The notes under the pieces: generated by a model | Database searches by the model: none | What the model was told of the DNA's origin: nothing | The model's input: the letters and a program-made list of their open reading frames with translations, nothing else | Made by a program: the position numbers and the translations under genes | Origin: an uncultured Verrucomicrobiota bacterium | Lineage (GTDB): Bacteria; Verrucomicrobiota; Verrucomicrobiia; Limisphaerales; UBA1319 | Length of the DNA: 57,520 nt | Reading direction: 5' to 3' | Assembly (NCBI GenBank): GCA_903845125.1 | Contig: CAIMWS010000258.1 | Location: forward strand, 1-57,520 | Part shown: positions 27,728-37,058 of the stretch, piece after piece | Position numbering within the stretch: position 1 is the stretch's first letter | Layout: each line of letters opens with the position of its first letter

Positions 27728-27900
27728 AACCGCCGGTTGGGAGTGGTTGGGAAATAAACCATACCCGTAGGGCGCCGGAATTTTGGTGGCGGGCACGGCA
27801 CGCGCGAGGAGCAGATCCAGGGCGATCCGTAGCGAGCGCACAACGCCGCCAGTCGCCAAAAAAACCAGCCCGATGGCAAAGGCTGCTTCCGGACGGCTCC

Positions 27901-28710
27901 TTAGTGCAGATCCGCCCCTTTCAAGCCGCCGGCGGTCCAATCGAAATTATATTGCGGATCGCTGCCGTTGTAGCCGGTGGGGTTTAGCTGGCCCCACTGG
28001 GGGAACTGGCTGTGCGCGTCCACGAACAGCAGGGACATTCCTTTGCCGCCGTGCCCGCCGTTTTTCCTCGCCTGGGCGGAAACCACATCGAAATATTTGC
28101 CCGGCACGCTGGCGAAACAGGCGCGCATCGCCTTGCGCGTCGGGAATTTCACCTCGGTGGATTTGCGCTGGGTCAGGGCTGATCCCGCGTCATCGGTGTA
28201 AAATTGCTGGTAATAGGCGTAGGAGCAGGGGAACGGCAGTTGGTTGGTGGACAGCCCAATGGCAGAGGAAATCTCGAAGTTCCAACCCTTCCCGCGGTCT
28301 GCCGGGCATTTGTAGAAACCCCGGTTGTTCGTGCTGATATACACATCGGTCATTTTCAGCACCTCGATAAACGGCAGGACCGGCCAACCGCTCCGGGTGA
28401 AGGGGAACTTGTCGGTATTGTCGTTCAAATACAGGGAGTTGGCGATCCCCAATTGCCGCAGGTTGGAAAGGCAGTTGGATAGCTGGGCCTTCTGCTTGGC
28501 CTTGCCCAGGACCGGCAGGAGCATGGAGGCCAGGATGGCGATGATGGCGATCACCACCAGCAGTTCGATCAGTGTAAAGGCCAGCGAGGCGGACCCGCCG
28601 CGCCACCCGCCCATCCTCAATCCCGGCAGCGTAGTGCAGGACCATCCAGCGGCAGTCGGCCGGCCAGGACGCTTCGCACGGGGGAGCGATTCAGACGGTG
28701 CGTTTCTCAT
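27901..28710 (-). CDS. prepilin-type N-terminal methylation domain protein (DUF1559-like)
   Basis: A 269-aa protein with the prepilin cleavage/methylation helix [20 protein letters not shown] and then the segment [13 protein letters not shown], typical of the expanded pseudopilin-like families in Verrucomicrobiota, Lentisphaerota and Planctomycetota. The cleavage would follow an alanine rather than the usual glycine. The leader before it is long (about 40 residues). The C-terminal part has the family motif [18 protein letters not shown]. The start at 28710 was chosen because AGAAGG lies just upstream and further upstream frame is proline/arginine-rich junk. It is convergent with the peptidase gene and divergent from ppdK. 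It is probably exported, and its role is unknown. Confidence 0.9.
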   Translation of the reverse strand: MRNAPSESLPRAKRPGRPTAAGWSCTTLPGLRMGGWRGGSASLAFTLIELLVVIAIIAILASMLLPVLGKAKQKAQLSNCLSNLRQLGIANSLYLNDNTDKFPFTRSGWPVLPFIEVLKMTDVYISTNNRGFYKCPADRGKGWNFEISSAIGLSTNQLPFPCSYAYYQQFYTDDAGSALTQRKSTEVKFPTRKAMRACFASVPGKYFDVVSAQARKNGGHGGKGMSLLFVDAHSQFPQWGQLNPTGYNGSDPQYNFDWTAGGLKGADLH

Positions 28711-28977
28711 GCCTTCTTGATACCAGATGCCGTCCGATTGACAAGACAACTCGCCGCCGTCGACTCCCTCCCCGCGGAGCATGGCCGGGGTAGCCCAGCC
28801 AGCATGGCAATCCCGGGCCTGGTTGCGAAATCCGGTGAGGATTCCCAGGGGAGAACACGGGAATCCCCATAAAAAACGCAAATTGAAAAAAATGGAGGAG
28901 ATGGGCAACGGTCTGCCCGGATCATAACCGACCAGGGGCCCGCCCGCCCTTTTGGAATAACCTGAATTAATCCAACG

Positions 28978-29005
28978 TTGACACCTCCCGGGCCTTTGTT
29001 AGAGT
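28978..29005 (+). promoter_or_regulatory. sigma70-like promoter of ppdK
   Basis: TTGACA (28978-28983), 16 bases, then TAGAGT (29000-29005), about 58 bases before the ppdK ATG. The -35 box is a perfect consensus. No operator was recognised. Confidence 0.5.
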
Positions 29006-29062
29006 CACGTCCCGATTTAAGGAAATCTTTTCAGTTGATTACGAATCGAGCTTGGAAAATTT

Positions 29063-31819
29063 ATGGCAACTAAGACAAAAGCACCCAAATACGTTTATTT
29101 GTTTGGCAATAAAAAAGCCGACGGCGATGGCACCATGAAAGCCCTCCTGGGCGGCAAAGGCGCCAACCTGGCGGAGATGACCCGCATCGAACTTCCGGTT
29201 CCGCCGGGATTTACCATCACCACTGAGGTCTGCACTTATTACTACGACAATAAGCGGACCTATCCCCAGGATTTAACGGCCCAGATGGAAGGTGGGGTGG
29301 CCTTCATCGAGAAGCTCATGGGCAAGAAGTTTGGCGACAAGAATAAGCCGCTGCTGGTGTCGGTACGTTCCGGAGCGCGCGATTCCATGCCGGGTATGAT
29401 GGACACCATCCTCAACCTGGGGCTCAATGACGACACCGTCCTGGCCCTGGCCAAAGCCAGCGGCAATGAACGTTTCGCCTGGGACTGCTATCGCCGGTTC
29501 ATCCAGATGTATGGCGATGTGGTCATGGGGGTGCAGAAAACCGGCAACGAGGAACATGAGCCATTCGAAACGGTGATCGGCGGGCTGAAGGAAGAGCGCT
29601 ATCACGACCACAATGTGGAAGACACCAAGCTGACCGCGGAAGACCTCCAGGAATTGGTCGTCCGCTTCAAGAAACTGGTCAAGGATCGTTCCGGCAAGGC
29701 GTTTCCCACCAATCCGTGGGATCAGTTGAAAGGGGCGGTGGGCGCCGTGTTCGGTTCCTGGATGAATGACCGCGCCATCGTGTATCGCCGCAAATACAAC
29801 ATCCCCCACGAATGGGGCACGGCCGTCAATGTACAGGCCATGGTGTTCGGCAATATGGGCGACAATTCCGGCTCGGGCGTGGCGTTCACCCGCGACCCCG
29901 CCTCCGGCGAAAAAGTGTTTTACGGCGAATTCCTCATGAACGCGCAGGGCGAGGATGTGGTGGCCGGGGTGCGAACTCCGCTGCCGGTGGCCAAGCTCGT
30001 GGAAGTGCTGCCTTCCGCTTACCATGAACTGGAGCGGATCCGCAAGACTTTGGAGAGCCATTTCAAGGACGTGCAGGACTTTGAGTTTACCATCGAAAAC
30101 AGCGTGCTGTTCATGCTCCAGACCCGCAACGGCAAGCGCACTGGCGTGGCCGCGGTGCGGTTTGCAGTGGAGATGGAAAAAGAGAAGCTGATCAACTGGG
30201 AGACCGCAGTCCGGCGCGTGCCCGCGGACCAGTTGGACCAGGTGCTGGCCCCGGTGTTCGATCGCAAGGCGGTCAAGTCGGCCAAGCTGATCGCACGGGG
30301 TTTGCCGGCCGGTCCGGGCGCCGCCTGCGGCCGGGTTTATTTCAACGCAGAGCGGGCCGTTGCCGCCGCCGAAAAGGGCGAGAAAGTGCTGCTGGTCCGC
30401 CTGGAAACCTCTCCGGAAGATCTGCGCGGCATGATCGCCGCGGAAGGCATCCTGACCGCCCGCGGGGGAGTCAGCTCCCACGCCGCGCTGGTGGCCCGCC
30501 AAATGGGCAAAATCTGCGTCTGCGGCGCGAGCGACATCCACATTGATTACGATACCAAAACGCTCAGCGTCGGTGAGTTCAAGTGCAGTGAAGGCGGATA
30601 CCTCTCCATCGACGGCACCGCTGGCGAAGTGTATGCTGGCGAAGTCAAGACCGCCCCGTCCGAAGTCATCCAAGTGCTCGTTGAAAAGTCGCTGGATCCC
30701 AAGGAAAGCCGCACTTACCAGAACTTCAAGAAACTGATGGATTGGTGCAGCAAGGCCACCCGCATGCAGGTGCGCACCAACGCCGACACCCCGTCCCAGA
30801 CCCGCAATGCCGTGGCCTTCGGCGCCTCCGGCATCGGCCTCTGCCGCACGGAACACATGTTCTTCGAAGGCGACCGCATCGACGCGATGCGGGAAATGAT
30901 CCTCGCGGAGAAACTGGAAGACCGCAAGCAAGCCCTGGCCAAGGTTCTGCCTTATCAGCGCGAGGATTTCCTGGGGATCTTCAAGGAACTCAAAGGATTG
31001 CCCGCCACCATCCGTTTCCTGGATCCGCCGCTGCACGAATTCCTGCCCCAGACCCGGGAACAGCAGGCTGACCTGGCCAAGAAACTGGGCATCGCGGTGG
31101 AAACCATCGAGAAACGCGTGGCCGAGTTGCACGAATTCAATCCCATGCTCGGTTTCCGCGGCTGCCGCCTGGGCATCGTTTATTCCGAGATCAGCGAAAT
31201 GCAGGCGCGCGCCGTCTTCGAGGCGGCGGCCGAGGCCCAAAAGGCTGGTATCAAGTGCAAGCCGGAGATCATGATCCCGCTCGTCGGTTTCAAACGGGAA
31301 CTGGATCTGCAGGTGGAAGTGGTGCACCGCGTGGCCCAGGAAGTCATGAAGGAAAAGAAGGTGAAGCTGAGCTATATGGTGGGCACGATGATCGAAGTGC
31401 CGCGTGGCGCGCTGACCGCCGACGAAATCGCCCAGACCGCCGAATTCTTCAGCTTTGGCACCAACGATCTGACGCAGACGTGCCTCGGTATGAGCCGGGA
31501 CGATTCCGGATCATTTCTGGGTAAATACCAGGAACTGGACATTCTCAAGAAGAATCCGTTCGCCACGGTGGACCAGACTGGCGTGGGCCAGTTGATGCAG
31601 ATCGCGGTGGAAAAAGGCCGCCAGACCCGTCCGGATATCAAGCTGGGCATCTGCGGCGAACAAGGTGGCGATCCCGACACCGTCAAGTTCTGCCATCGCA
31701 CCGGCTTGAGCTATGTGAGTTGCTCGCCGTTCCGCGTGCCGGTCGCCCGCCTCGCAGCCGCCCAGGCCGCGTTGGAAGAAGCAGCGGCGGCCAAGCCAGC
31801 GCCCAAGGCCAAGAAGTAG
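29063..31819 (+). CDS. ppdK: pyruvate, phosphate dikinase
   Basis: Reversibly converts pyruvate, ATP and phosphate to phosphoenolpyruvate, AMP and pyrophosphate. The 918-aa protein has the N-terminal ATP-grasp domain ([20 protein letters not shown], then [10 protein letters not shown]). The swivelling phosphohistidine domain has catalytic His473 in [15 protein letters not shown], and the C-terminal TIM barrel carries [28 protein letters not shown] and [10 protein letters not shown]. The length fits bacterial enzymes, with a short A/P/K tail. It is a single transcription unit with its own promoter and a strong terminator. In a cell making acetyl-CoA from C1 units it would feed gluconeogenesis, though the direction in this organism is not known. 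Confidence 0.97.
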   Translation: MATKTKAPKYVYLFGNKKADGDGTMKALLGGKGANLAEMTRIELPVPPGFTITTEVCTYYYDNKRTYPQDLTAQMEGGVAFIEKLMGKKFGDKNKPLLVSVRSGARDSMPGMMDTILNLGLNDDTVLALAKASGNERFAWDCYRRFIQMYGDVVMGVQKTGNEEHEPFETVIGGLKEERYHDHNVEDTKLTAEDLQELVVRFKKLVKDRSGKAFPTNPWDQLKGAVGAVFGSWMNDRAIVYRRKYNIPHEWGTAVNVQAMVFGNMGDNSGSGVAFTRDPASGEKVFYGEFLMNAQGEDVVAGVRTPLPVAKLVEVLPSAYHELERIRKTLESHFKDVQDFEFTIENSVLFMLQTRNGKRTGVAAVRFAVEMEKEKLINWETAVRRVPADQLDQVLAPVFDRKAVKSAKLIARGLPAGPGAACGRVYFNAERAVAAAEKGEKVLLVRLETSPEDLRGMIAAEGILTARGGVSSHAALVARQMGKICVCGASDIHIDYDTKTLSVGEFKCSEGGYLSIDGTAGEVYAGEVKTAPSEVIQVLVEKSLDPKESRTYQNFKKLMDWCSKATRMQVRTNADTPSQTRNAVAFGASGIGLCRTEHMFFEGDRIDAMREMILAEKLEDRKQALAKVLPYQREDFLGIFKELKGLPATIRFLDPPLHEFLPQTREQQADLAKKLGIAVETIEKRVAELHEFNPMLGFRGCRLGIVYSEISEMQARAVFEAAAEAQKAGIKCKPEIMIPLVGFKRELDLQVEVVHRVAQEVMKEKKVKLSYMVGTMIEVPRGALTADEIAQTAEFFSFGTNDLTQTCLGMSRDDSGSFLGKYQELDILKKNPFATVDQTGVGQLMQIAVEKGRQTRPDIKLGICGEQGGDPDTVKFCHRTGLSYVSCSPFRVPVARLAAAQAALEEAAAAKPAPKAKK

Positions 31820-31847
31820 ATCACTGCCGAAATTTATTTCATCACGC

Positions 31848-31877
31848 AGCCGCCCGGTTCGTCCGGGCGGCTTTTTT
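31848..31877 (+). terminator. intrinsic terminator after ppdK
   Basis: AGCCGCCCGG pairs with the following CCGGGCGGCT around a TTCG tetraloop, then a run of T begins. It lies 29 bases after the ppdK stop and 41 before the next gene. Confidence 0.92.
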
Positions 31878-31917
31878 ACTTTTTGCGGTTTCCAATGTTT
31901 TGGTTTATCACTGGGGC

Positions 31918-34662
31918 ATGCGAAATCCGATTTTGAGTTGTCCACGGTGGCTGCCCGCCGTGGTGGCCGCCTGGTTATCCTGGAATTCAGTGCCGTTGGC
32001 GGCGGAGGTTCCCGGCCCGGACGCCTTCGCCATCCGGGGTGTCCTGCCCTGGCATAATTTCCTCTCCGGACCGACCGCCTGGAACGAGGACGATTACACC
32101 CGTTACCTGGATCGCCTGCGGGATTTGGGACTCAATTACCTGGCCTTTCACTGTTACACCGGTGGGGCGGAGCGCTATGCCCCGTATGTGGAGCCGTTGA
32201 TCCGGATCGAATACCGGAACGTGGTTCCGCAGACCTCCCTGGACACCTCACTGACAGCACGGTGGGGCTACCGGCCCCTGGCGCCGGCGGATTTCTTTTT
32301 CGGCACCGGCCAGGCGCTGGGCTTGCCGCCCGGAGCTCCGGCCTTCGGGGCGCTCTGCGCCATCCAGGCCAAAGATAATGAAGACCGCTACCGGCAGGCG
32401 CAGGGCCTGATGCGGAAAGTAGTGGCGCAAGCCCATGAGCGCGGCATTGCCGTGGGCATGGGCTTTGAGTTTGGCATCCACCCCCCGGAATTCGCCTCCG
32501 TGGTGCCGCCCGATTCCTGGATCCGGGGCGCCATGCTGCCCGATCCCACGCACCCGGCGTCCATTGAGATCCTGCACGCCACTTTGGACAATATCCTCAC
32601 CGCCTACCAGGATCTGGATTGGGTCTGGCTGTGGCTGCACGAGCACACGATGTATGTGGGCCAGCCGGTATTGACGGCCGGCTTCCGCAAACTGATGGAA
32701 AAGGACACCCCGTATTTCAAGGACGCCGGTGCGGCCGAAACGGTGTTCACCGGGGTGTGGTCCCTGGCATATATCCGCGAGGCCAGCGCTTATTTGAAAC
32801 AACGTGCCCCGAAGGTCCGCCTGGCCATCAGCGGATGGGGTGGGGGAACCCAGCTGCCGGGGATATTGCGGGGCTTGAACCGCGCGTTGCCGAAGGACAT
32901 CGTTTTTTCGTGCCTGAACCCGGACCAGGGTTGGTCATCCAACCTGGAGGTGATCGGTGAAATCGCCCAGGACCGCCCGGTGTGGTCCATCCCGTGGCTG
33001 GAAGGGGATGCCCGCTTGTGGCACCTGCAACCCCGGGTCAACTTGCTGCGCGACCAGGTGCAAATGGCGCAGCGGCAAAAACACAGTGGCGTCCTGGCCA
33101 TCCACTGGCGGACGGAGGAGGTGCGGCTGAATTTGGAGGCCTTTGCCCGGTTTGCCGGCCATCCCGGGGCGGCGCCCGAAGTGGAGGCGGTGTATGCCGG
33201 GGATTGTGAACGGCAGTATGGCCAGGCCGCCGCGGCCCGCGTGGCCCCGATCCTGGTGCGCCTGGATCGCCAGCAATCCTTGAATGCCGCCTCACCGGAA
33301 TTTTTCCCGTATGATCCGGGTTGGGGGCGTCTGGCGCCGGCGCTCCGCACCCAGTTGGCCGCTGATCTTGGTGTCCTGCAAGCCCTCCAGGATCCGGGCG
33401 CCACCGCCGCGCAGCGCGCCAACCTCGATTGGCTGGCTGCCAATTTCCAAGGCGCCTTGCTGCTGGACGAGGTGAGCCGGCAGTTGGAGCCGGCTTACCG
33501 CCTCAAGGAGCGTTTCCTGCGCGGTGAGGTTCTGGATTGGGCGGCGGAATCGTCCGCCGCGCTCCAAGCCTGGTCGGCGGCGCCCGTGGAGCAATTATTC
33601 CGCACTTTTGCCCGCCGGGTCCGGTCCCAGGGCGAGCGGGGCGAGCTGAGCGCCTTGAACCAGAAAGTCGGGCTGGCCTGGCAGGAGTTGCACCAGTTCC
33701 TCACCGCCCCGCCGGCCGCTTCCAAAACCGTCGATCCGTGGGTGGTTTACGAAGGGGCAGCCGGCCCGGGCCATGGCAAACATATCGTCCTGGTTTCCGG
33801 CGATGAGGAATACCGCTCCGAGGAAAGCCTTCCCCAGTTGGGAAAGATCCTGGCCCAGCGCCATGGCTTCAAATGCACGGTTTTGTTTGCGGTCGATCCG
33901 GACGGCACGATCAACCCGGACAATCGCCGCAATATCCCGGGCTTGGAAAACCTGCGCACGGCTGACTTGATGATCATCCATACCCGTTTCCGGGAATTGC
34001 CGGATGATCAAGTTCGGTATATCGACGAGTATATCAACGCGCGCAAACCGGTCATCGGGATCCGGGCGGCCGTGGTCGCCTTCGATTTGCCCCCGGCCAG
34101 CAAGTTCGCTCGGTATGGATTCCGCAGCCGGGAATGGGAGGGCGGTTTTGGCCGGCAGATCCTGGGGGAAACCTGGATCAACCACCATGGTCTGCATGGC
34201 AAGGAAAGCTCCCGCGGGGTCATCGTTCAGGGCCAGGAAAACCACCCGGTGATGCGCGGTTGCGAGAATATCTGGGGGCCCACTGACGTTTACACGATCC
34301 GCATGCCCTTGCCCGGTGATTCCCAGCCCCTGCTTTGGGGGCAGGTGCTCAGCGGGATGCGGCCGGAGGATCCACCGGTTGCCGGCCCGAAAAACAATCC
34401 CATGATGCCGCTGGCCTGGACCAGAACCTACGCGAGCCCGGGGAGCGGATCCGGCCGGGTATTCATGAGCACCATGGGTGCCGCCACCGATTTCGAGAGC
34501 GAGGGATTGCGGCGGTTATTGGTTAATGCCACCTATTGGTGCCTGGGGCTGGAGGGGCAGATTCCTGCTCGCGCCCAGGTCGATTACGTGGGTGAATTCA
34601 AGCCCCGGCCCTTCGGTTTCGGCGGGTTCAAGAAAGGCGTGAAACCGGCGGACCTGCGCTGA
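31918..34662 (+). CDS. secreted glycosidase-like protein fused to a ThuA-like domain
   Basis: A 914-aa exported protein (signal peptide with WLPAVVAAWLSWNSVPLAA). Residues 35 to about 450 look like a TIM-barrel glycoside hydrolase of the alpha-glucuronidase / beta-hexosaminidase type (DDYTRYLDRLRDLGLNYLAF, WVWLWLHEHTMYVG, LAISGWGGGTQ, LAIHWRTEEVRLN). A helical region follows. From about residue 622 there is a ThuA/glutamine-amidotransferase-like domain (HIVLVSGDEEYRSEE, ADLMIIHTRFRELPDDQ, NHPVMRG). ThuA-type domains in PVC bacteria are linked to sugar and glycoside metabolism. Catalytic acids cannot be named with confidence. The ATG at 31918 follows CTGGGG; the frame extends back into ppdK, but that part is a shadow. 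Confidence 0.78.
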   Translation: MRNPILSCPRWLPAVVAAWLSWNSVPLAAEVPGPDAFAIRGVLPWHNFLSGPTAWNEDDYTRYLDRLRDLGLNYLAFHCYTGGAERYAPYVEPLIRIEYRNVVPQTSLDTSLTARWGYRPLAPADFFFGTGQALGLPPGAPAFGALCAIQAKDNEDRYRQAQGLMRKVVAQAHERGIAVGMGFEFGIHPPEFASVVPPDSWIRGAMLPDPTHPASIEILHATLDNILTAYQDLDWVWLWLHEHTMYVGQPVLTAGFRKLMEKDTPYFKDAGAAETVFTGVWSLAYIREASAYLKQRAPKVRLAISGWGGGTQLPGILRGLNRALPKDIVFSCLNPDQGWSSNLEVIGEIAQDRPVWSIPWLEGDARLWHLQPRVNLLRDQVQMAQRQKHSGVLAIHWRTEEVRLNLEAFARFAGHPGAAPEVEAVYAGDCERQYGQAAAARVAPILVRLDRQQSLNAASPEFFPYDPGWGRLAPALRTQLAADLGVLQALQDPGATAAQRANLDWLAANFQGALLLDEVSRQLEPAYRLKERFLRGEVLDWAAESSAALQAWSAAPVEQLFRTFARRVRSQGERGELSALNQKVGLAWQELHQFLTAPPAASKTVDPWVVYEGAAGPGHGKHIVLVSGDEEYRSEESLPQLGKILAQRHGFKCTVLFAVDPDGTINPDNRRNIPGLENLRTADLMIIHTRFRELPDDQVRYIDEYINARKPVIGIRAAVVAFDLPPASKFARYGFRSREWEGGFGRQILGETWINHHGLHGKESSRGVIVQGQENHPVMRGCENIWGPTDVYTIRMPLPGDSQPLLWGQVLSGMRPEDPPVAGPKNNPMMPLAWTRTYASPGSGSGRVFMSTMGAATDFESEGLRRLLVNATYWCLGLEGQIPARAQVDYVGEFKPRPFGFGGFKKGVKPADLR

Positions 34663-34678
34663 GCCTCAAAACGAATCC

Positions 34679-35779
34679 TCACCACTCCCGGGGCGCGGCC
34701 GCCAATTGACGCGCCAGTTGCAGGGCGGCGAGCATGCTCGACGGATTCGCCTGTCCGGTGCCGGCGATGCCGTAAGCGGTGCCGTGATCAGGTGAGGTGC
34801 GGATAAACGGCAGGCCGAGGGTCCAGTTGATGCCACGCTCGAAGGCGACCATTTTCAAAGGGCCCAGGCCTTGGTCGTGATACATCGCCACGACGGCGTC
34901 GTATTGGCCCTGGTAAGCCTGGTGGAACAGGGCGTCGGCGGCGATCGGGCCCTGCGCATCGAAACCAAGGCGCCGGGCGGAGGCCACCGCCGGTTGGATG
35001 ATCTCCAGATCTTCCGTGCCCAGCTTGCCTTCCTCGCCGGCATGGGGATTGAGGCCGCAGACGCCCACGCGGGCATGGCCCAATCCCAGTTTCCGGACGG
35101 CCTTGGCGGCCATCTCAATGGCCCGGGCCACCGCGGAGGTGGTCACCCTGGTGGCGACCTCGCGGATGGGGACATGCGTGGTGGCCAGCGCCACCCGCAG
35201 CCAGCGGCCCCGGTCGTCCTCGCCGAGCAGCATCATCACTGGATCCCGCATGCCGGCCTGTTCGGCAAAGAATTCCGTCTGCCCCACAAAGGGGGTTCCG
35301 CTGCGGATAATGGCCGCCTTGTTCACCGGCGCGGTGACCAAGGCATCCAGTCGGCCCTCCAAACTGAGCCGGGCGCCTTCCTCCAACCAATGCATGGCTG
35401 CTTGGGCGGCCGGAGCCGAGCCGGGTGACAGGGAGCTGGGTAAGGGTTGTGGCCCAGTGTCCAACACAGCGATTGGCCCGGATTCGGCGAAGGATCGGAA
35501 GGCTTCAAGTTGCAATTCCAAGCCCAAACGGGCGTTGAGTTGTTGCAGGAGGCCGTAGTCCCCGATCACGAGGAAACGCAAGCCGGCTGAGTTCAGCCGG
35601 GCCAGAGCCTTCAAAGTGATTTCGGGTCCGATTCCGGTGGGATCGCCCAGGGTAATGCCCACCCATCCAGTGTGAGGCGGGATGGGAGATGGCCGCCGGA
35701 TTTGTGCCTCCGGATCGAGTTGGCCTGGTGGATTGGGTGGGCCGCTTTCCGCCCCGGGCCCGCTGCCCGCCTCTTTCAT
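34679..35779 (-). CDS. pdxA: 4-hydroxythreonine-4-phosphate dehydrogenase
   Basis: NAD-dependent step of de novo pyridoxal 5'-phosphate synthesis in the DXP-dependent route. The 366-aa product has the opening GITLGDPTGIGPEI, VTAPVNKAAI, FVGQTEFFAE, GLNPHAGEEGKLGTED, AVVAMYHDQGLGPLK and the final GTAYGIAGTGQA. About 35 proline/glycine-rich residues precede the family's normal start, so the true start may be internal. The ATG at 35779 was taken; an in-frame TTG at 35812 overlaps surA. It lies 16 bases after surA on the same strand, an arrangement (surA-pdxA) also seen in proteobacteria. Confidence 0.95.
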   Translation of the reverse strand: MKEAGSGPGAESGPPNPPGQLDPEAQIRRPSPIPPHTGWVGITLGDPTGIGPEITLKALARLNSAGLRFLVIGDYGLLQQLNARLGLELQLEAFRSFAESGPIAVLDTGPQPLPSSLSPGSAPAAQAAMHWLEEGARLSLEGRLDALVTAPVNKAAIIRSGTPFVGQTEFFAEQAGMRDPVMMLLGEDDRGRWLRVALATTHVPIREVATRVTTSAVARAIEMAAKAVRKLGLGHARVGVCGLNPHAGEEGKLGTEDLEIIQPAVASARRLGFDAQGPIAADALFHQAYQGQYDAVVAMYHDQGLGPLKMVAFERGINWTLGLPFIRTSPDHGTAYGIAGTGQANPSSMLAALQLARQLAAAPREW

Positions 35780-35795
35780 AACCCGGGAAATAAGG

Positions 35796-36755
35796 CTAAA
35801 AGTAACGGACAAACGCCTTGTTCCGCAGCCGGTCGAGCCATTTCTTGATCAGTCGATCCTGCTCATCGGAAATCAAAACCCGCTCAACCTGGTCGCGGAC
35901 TTCAGTCAGCGGCCGGATACGGGCCAGGCGAACCTCGTCCACCGCCATGATGTAACAGGCCTGGGGCAACTCGATGATGCCGCTGCGCTGCCCCGCCTGT
36001 AATTTGAACGCCTGGTCGGCCAATTCCTTGCGCAGGATTTTACGGTCGGCTTTGCCATAATTCCCGCTTTTGGCCCGCAGCGCGCCATCCGAATAAGTGG
36101 CGGCCATTTCCTCGAAGGAGGCCCCACTATCCAGCTTGGCCAGGACTTCCTTGGCCAGTTGGGCCGCCTGGGTTGGACGTTCTTTGGATTTGGTGAATTC
36201 CATCATGCGCAGGGTGACGGTATCTTCTTCTTTGAAATCTTCCTTATGAGCTTGGTAGTAGGTGTCGATTTTCTGCGGGGAAATGATCAGTTGTTGGCGC
36301 ACATGTTTGTCACGCAGCACGGACACAATGATGTTTTCACGCAGGTTTTTCTTGAATTGCTCATAGGTCACCCCCTTTTCCTGGAGGGTTTTGATGAGTA
36401 CGGCCCGGTCCCCGCCGTATTCCTGGCGGATTTTATCCTGCACCCGGTCATCGATTACGGATTCGGGCAGGTTATACCCGGCATTGGTGAAGTCGTTCAG
36501 GATCAGGTATTTGTTCACGAGTTCCTCAATCCGCTGCTTTTGCAGGGCGGTGACTTGTTCGCGCAGTTCGCCTTCGGGCAAACCTTTGCGGATGAGCGAC
36601 TCCACATCCATGCGGATGGCAGCTTCCACCTCCCGCCGGGTGATGACCTGATCATTCACCACCGCCAGAATGCCATTCTGCGGTTCGATTTGCCCCCGGG
36701 CAATCCAGCCGATGCCCAGGCTCATCATCCAGATGATTATCTTAATCCTTCTCAT
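35796..36755 (-). CDS. SurA-like periplasmic chaperone / peptidyl-prolyl isomerase
   Basis: A 319-aa exported folding factor for outer-membrane proteins. A short hydrophobic signal (IIIWMMSLGIGWIARG) is followed by the SurA N-domain beginning GILAVVNDQVITRREVEAAI. One parvulin-type PPIC domain lies at about residues 175-285 (EEDTVTLRMMEF, FEEMAATYSDG, QRSGIIELPQACYIMAVDE). There is only one such domain, against two in E. coli SurA. It is divergent from the sulfatase gene and upstream of pdxA. Confidence 0.9.
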   Translation of the reverse strand: MRRIKIIIWMMSLGIGWIARGQIEPQNGILAVVNDQVITRREVEAAIRMDVESLIRKGLPEGELREQVTALQKQRIEELVNKYLILNDFTNAGYNLPESVIDDRVQDKIRQEYGGDRAVLIKTLQEKGVTYEQFKKNLRENIIVSVLRDKHVRQQLIISPQKIDTYYQAHKEDFKEEDTVTLRMMEFTKSKERPTQAAQLAKEVLAKLDSGASFEEMAATYSDGALRAKSGNYGKADRKILRKELADQAFKLQAGQRSGIIELPQACYIMAVDEVRLARIRPLTEVRDQVERVLISDEQDRLIKKWLDRLRNKAFVRYF

Positions 36756-36808
36756 ATCAATTCACCATCAACCATTTGAACTCTATAACAGCCTCCTGAA
36801 AATAGCCA

Positions 36809-36824
36809 GTCCTTACCTAAGGAC
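36809..36824. repeat. inverted repeat between divergent surA-like and sulfatase genes
   Basis: GTCCTTA-CC-TAAGGAC: seven-base arms with a two-base centre, about 54 bases upstream of the surA-like start. It has the size of an operator half-site pair. No regulator is known for it. The rest of the 303-base gap (36756-37058) shows nothing else. Confidence 0.35.
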
Positions 36825-37058
36825 AGCTTCCAGGTAACTGATGTTCAATCATTTGCGCGTTTTATGCCGGAGGCAGTTGGAGGTGGCTGGCAGTTATTGA
36901 AATACCCGGCCTGGCAAAATGGGCGGTCCGGAAACTCAGGCGCCCGGCCCGGCGGTCCGGTACTCATTGGAAGGGGGGCCTAGTCTCCAGAATGCCTGCC
37001 AGGATATCCCGCTTCTGCTTGACTGGCCCGCCAGCGCGGGGGAATCTATCGTCAAGCT

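Noticed and set aside
29273..31327. 684-codon minus-strand frame opposite ppdK
   Set aside because: Shadow of the pyruvate phosphate dikinase frame.
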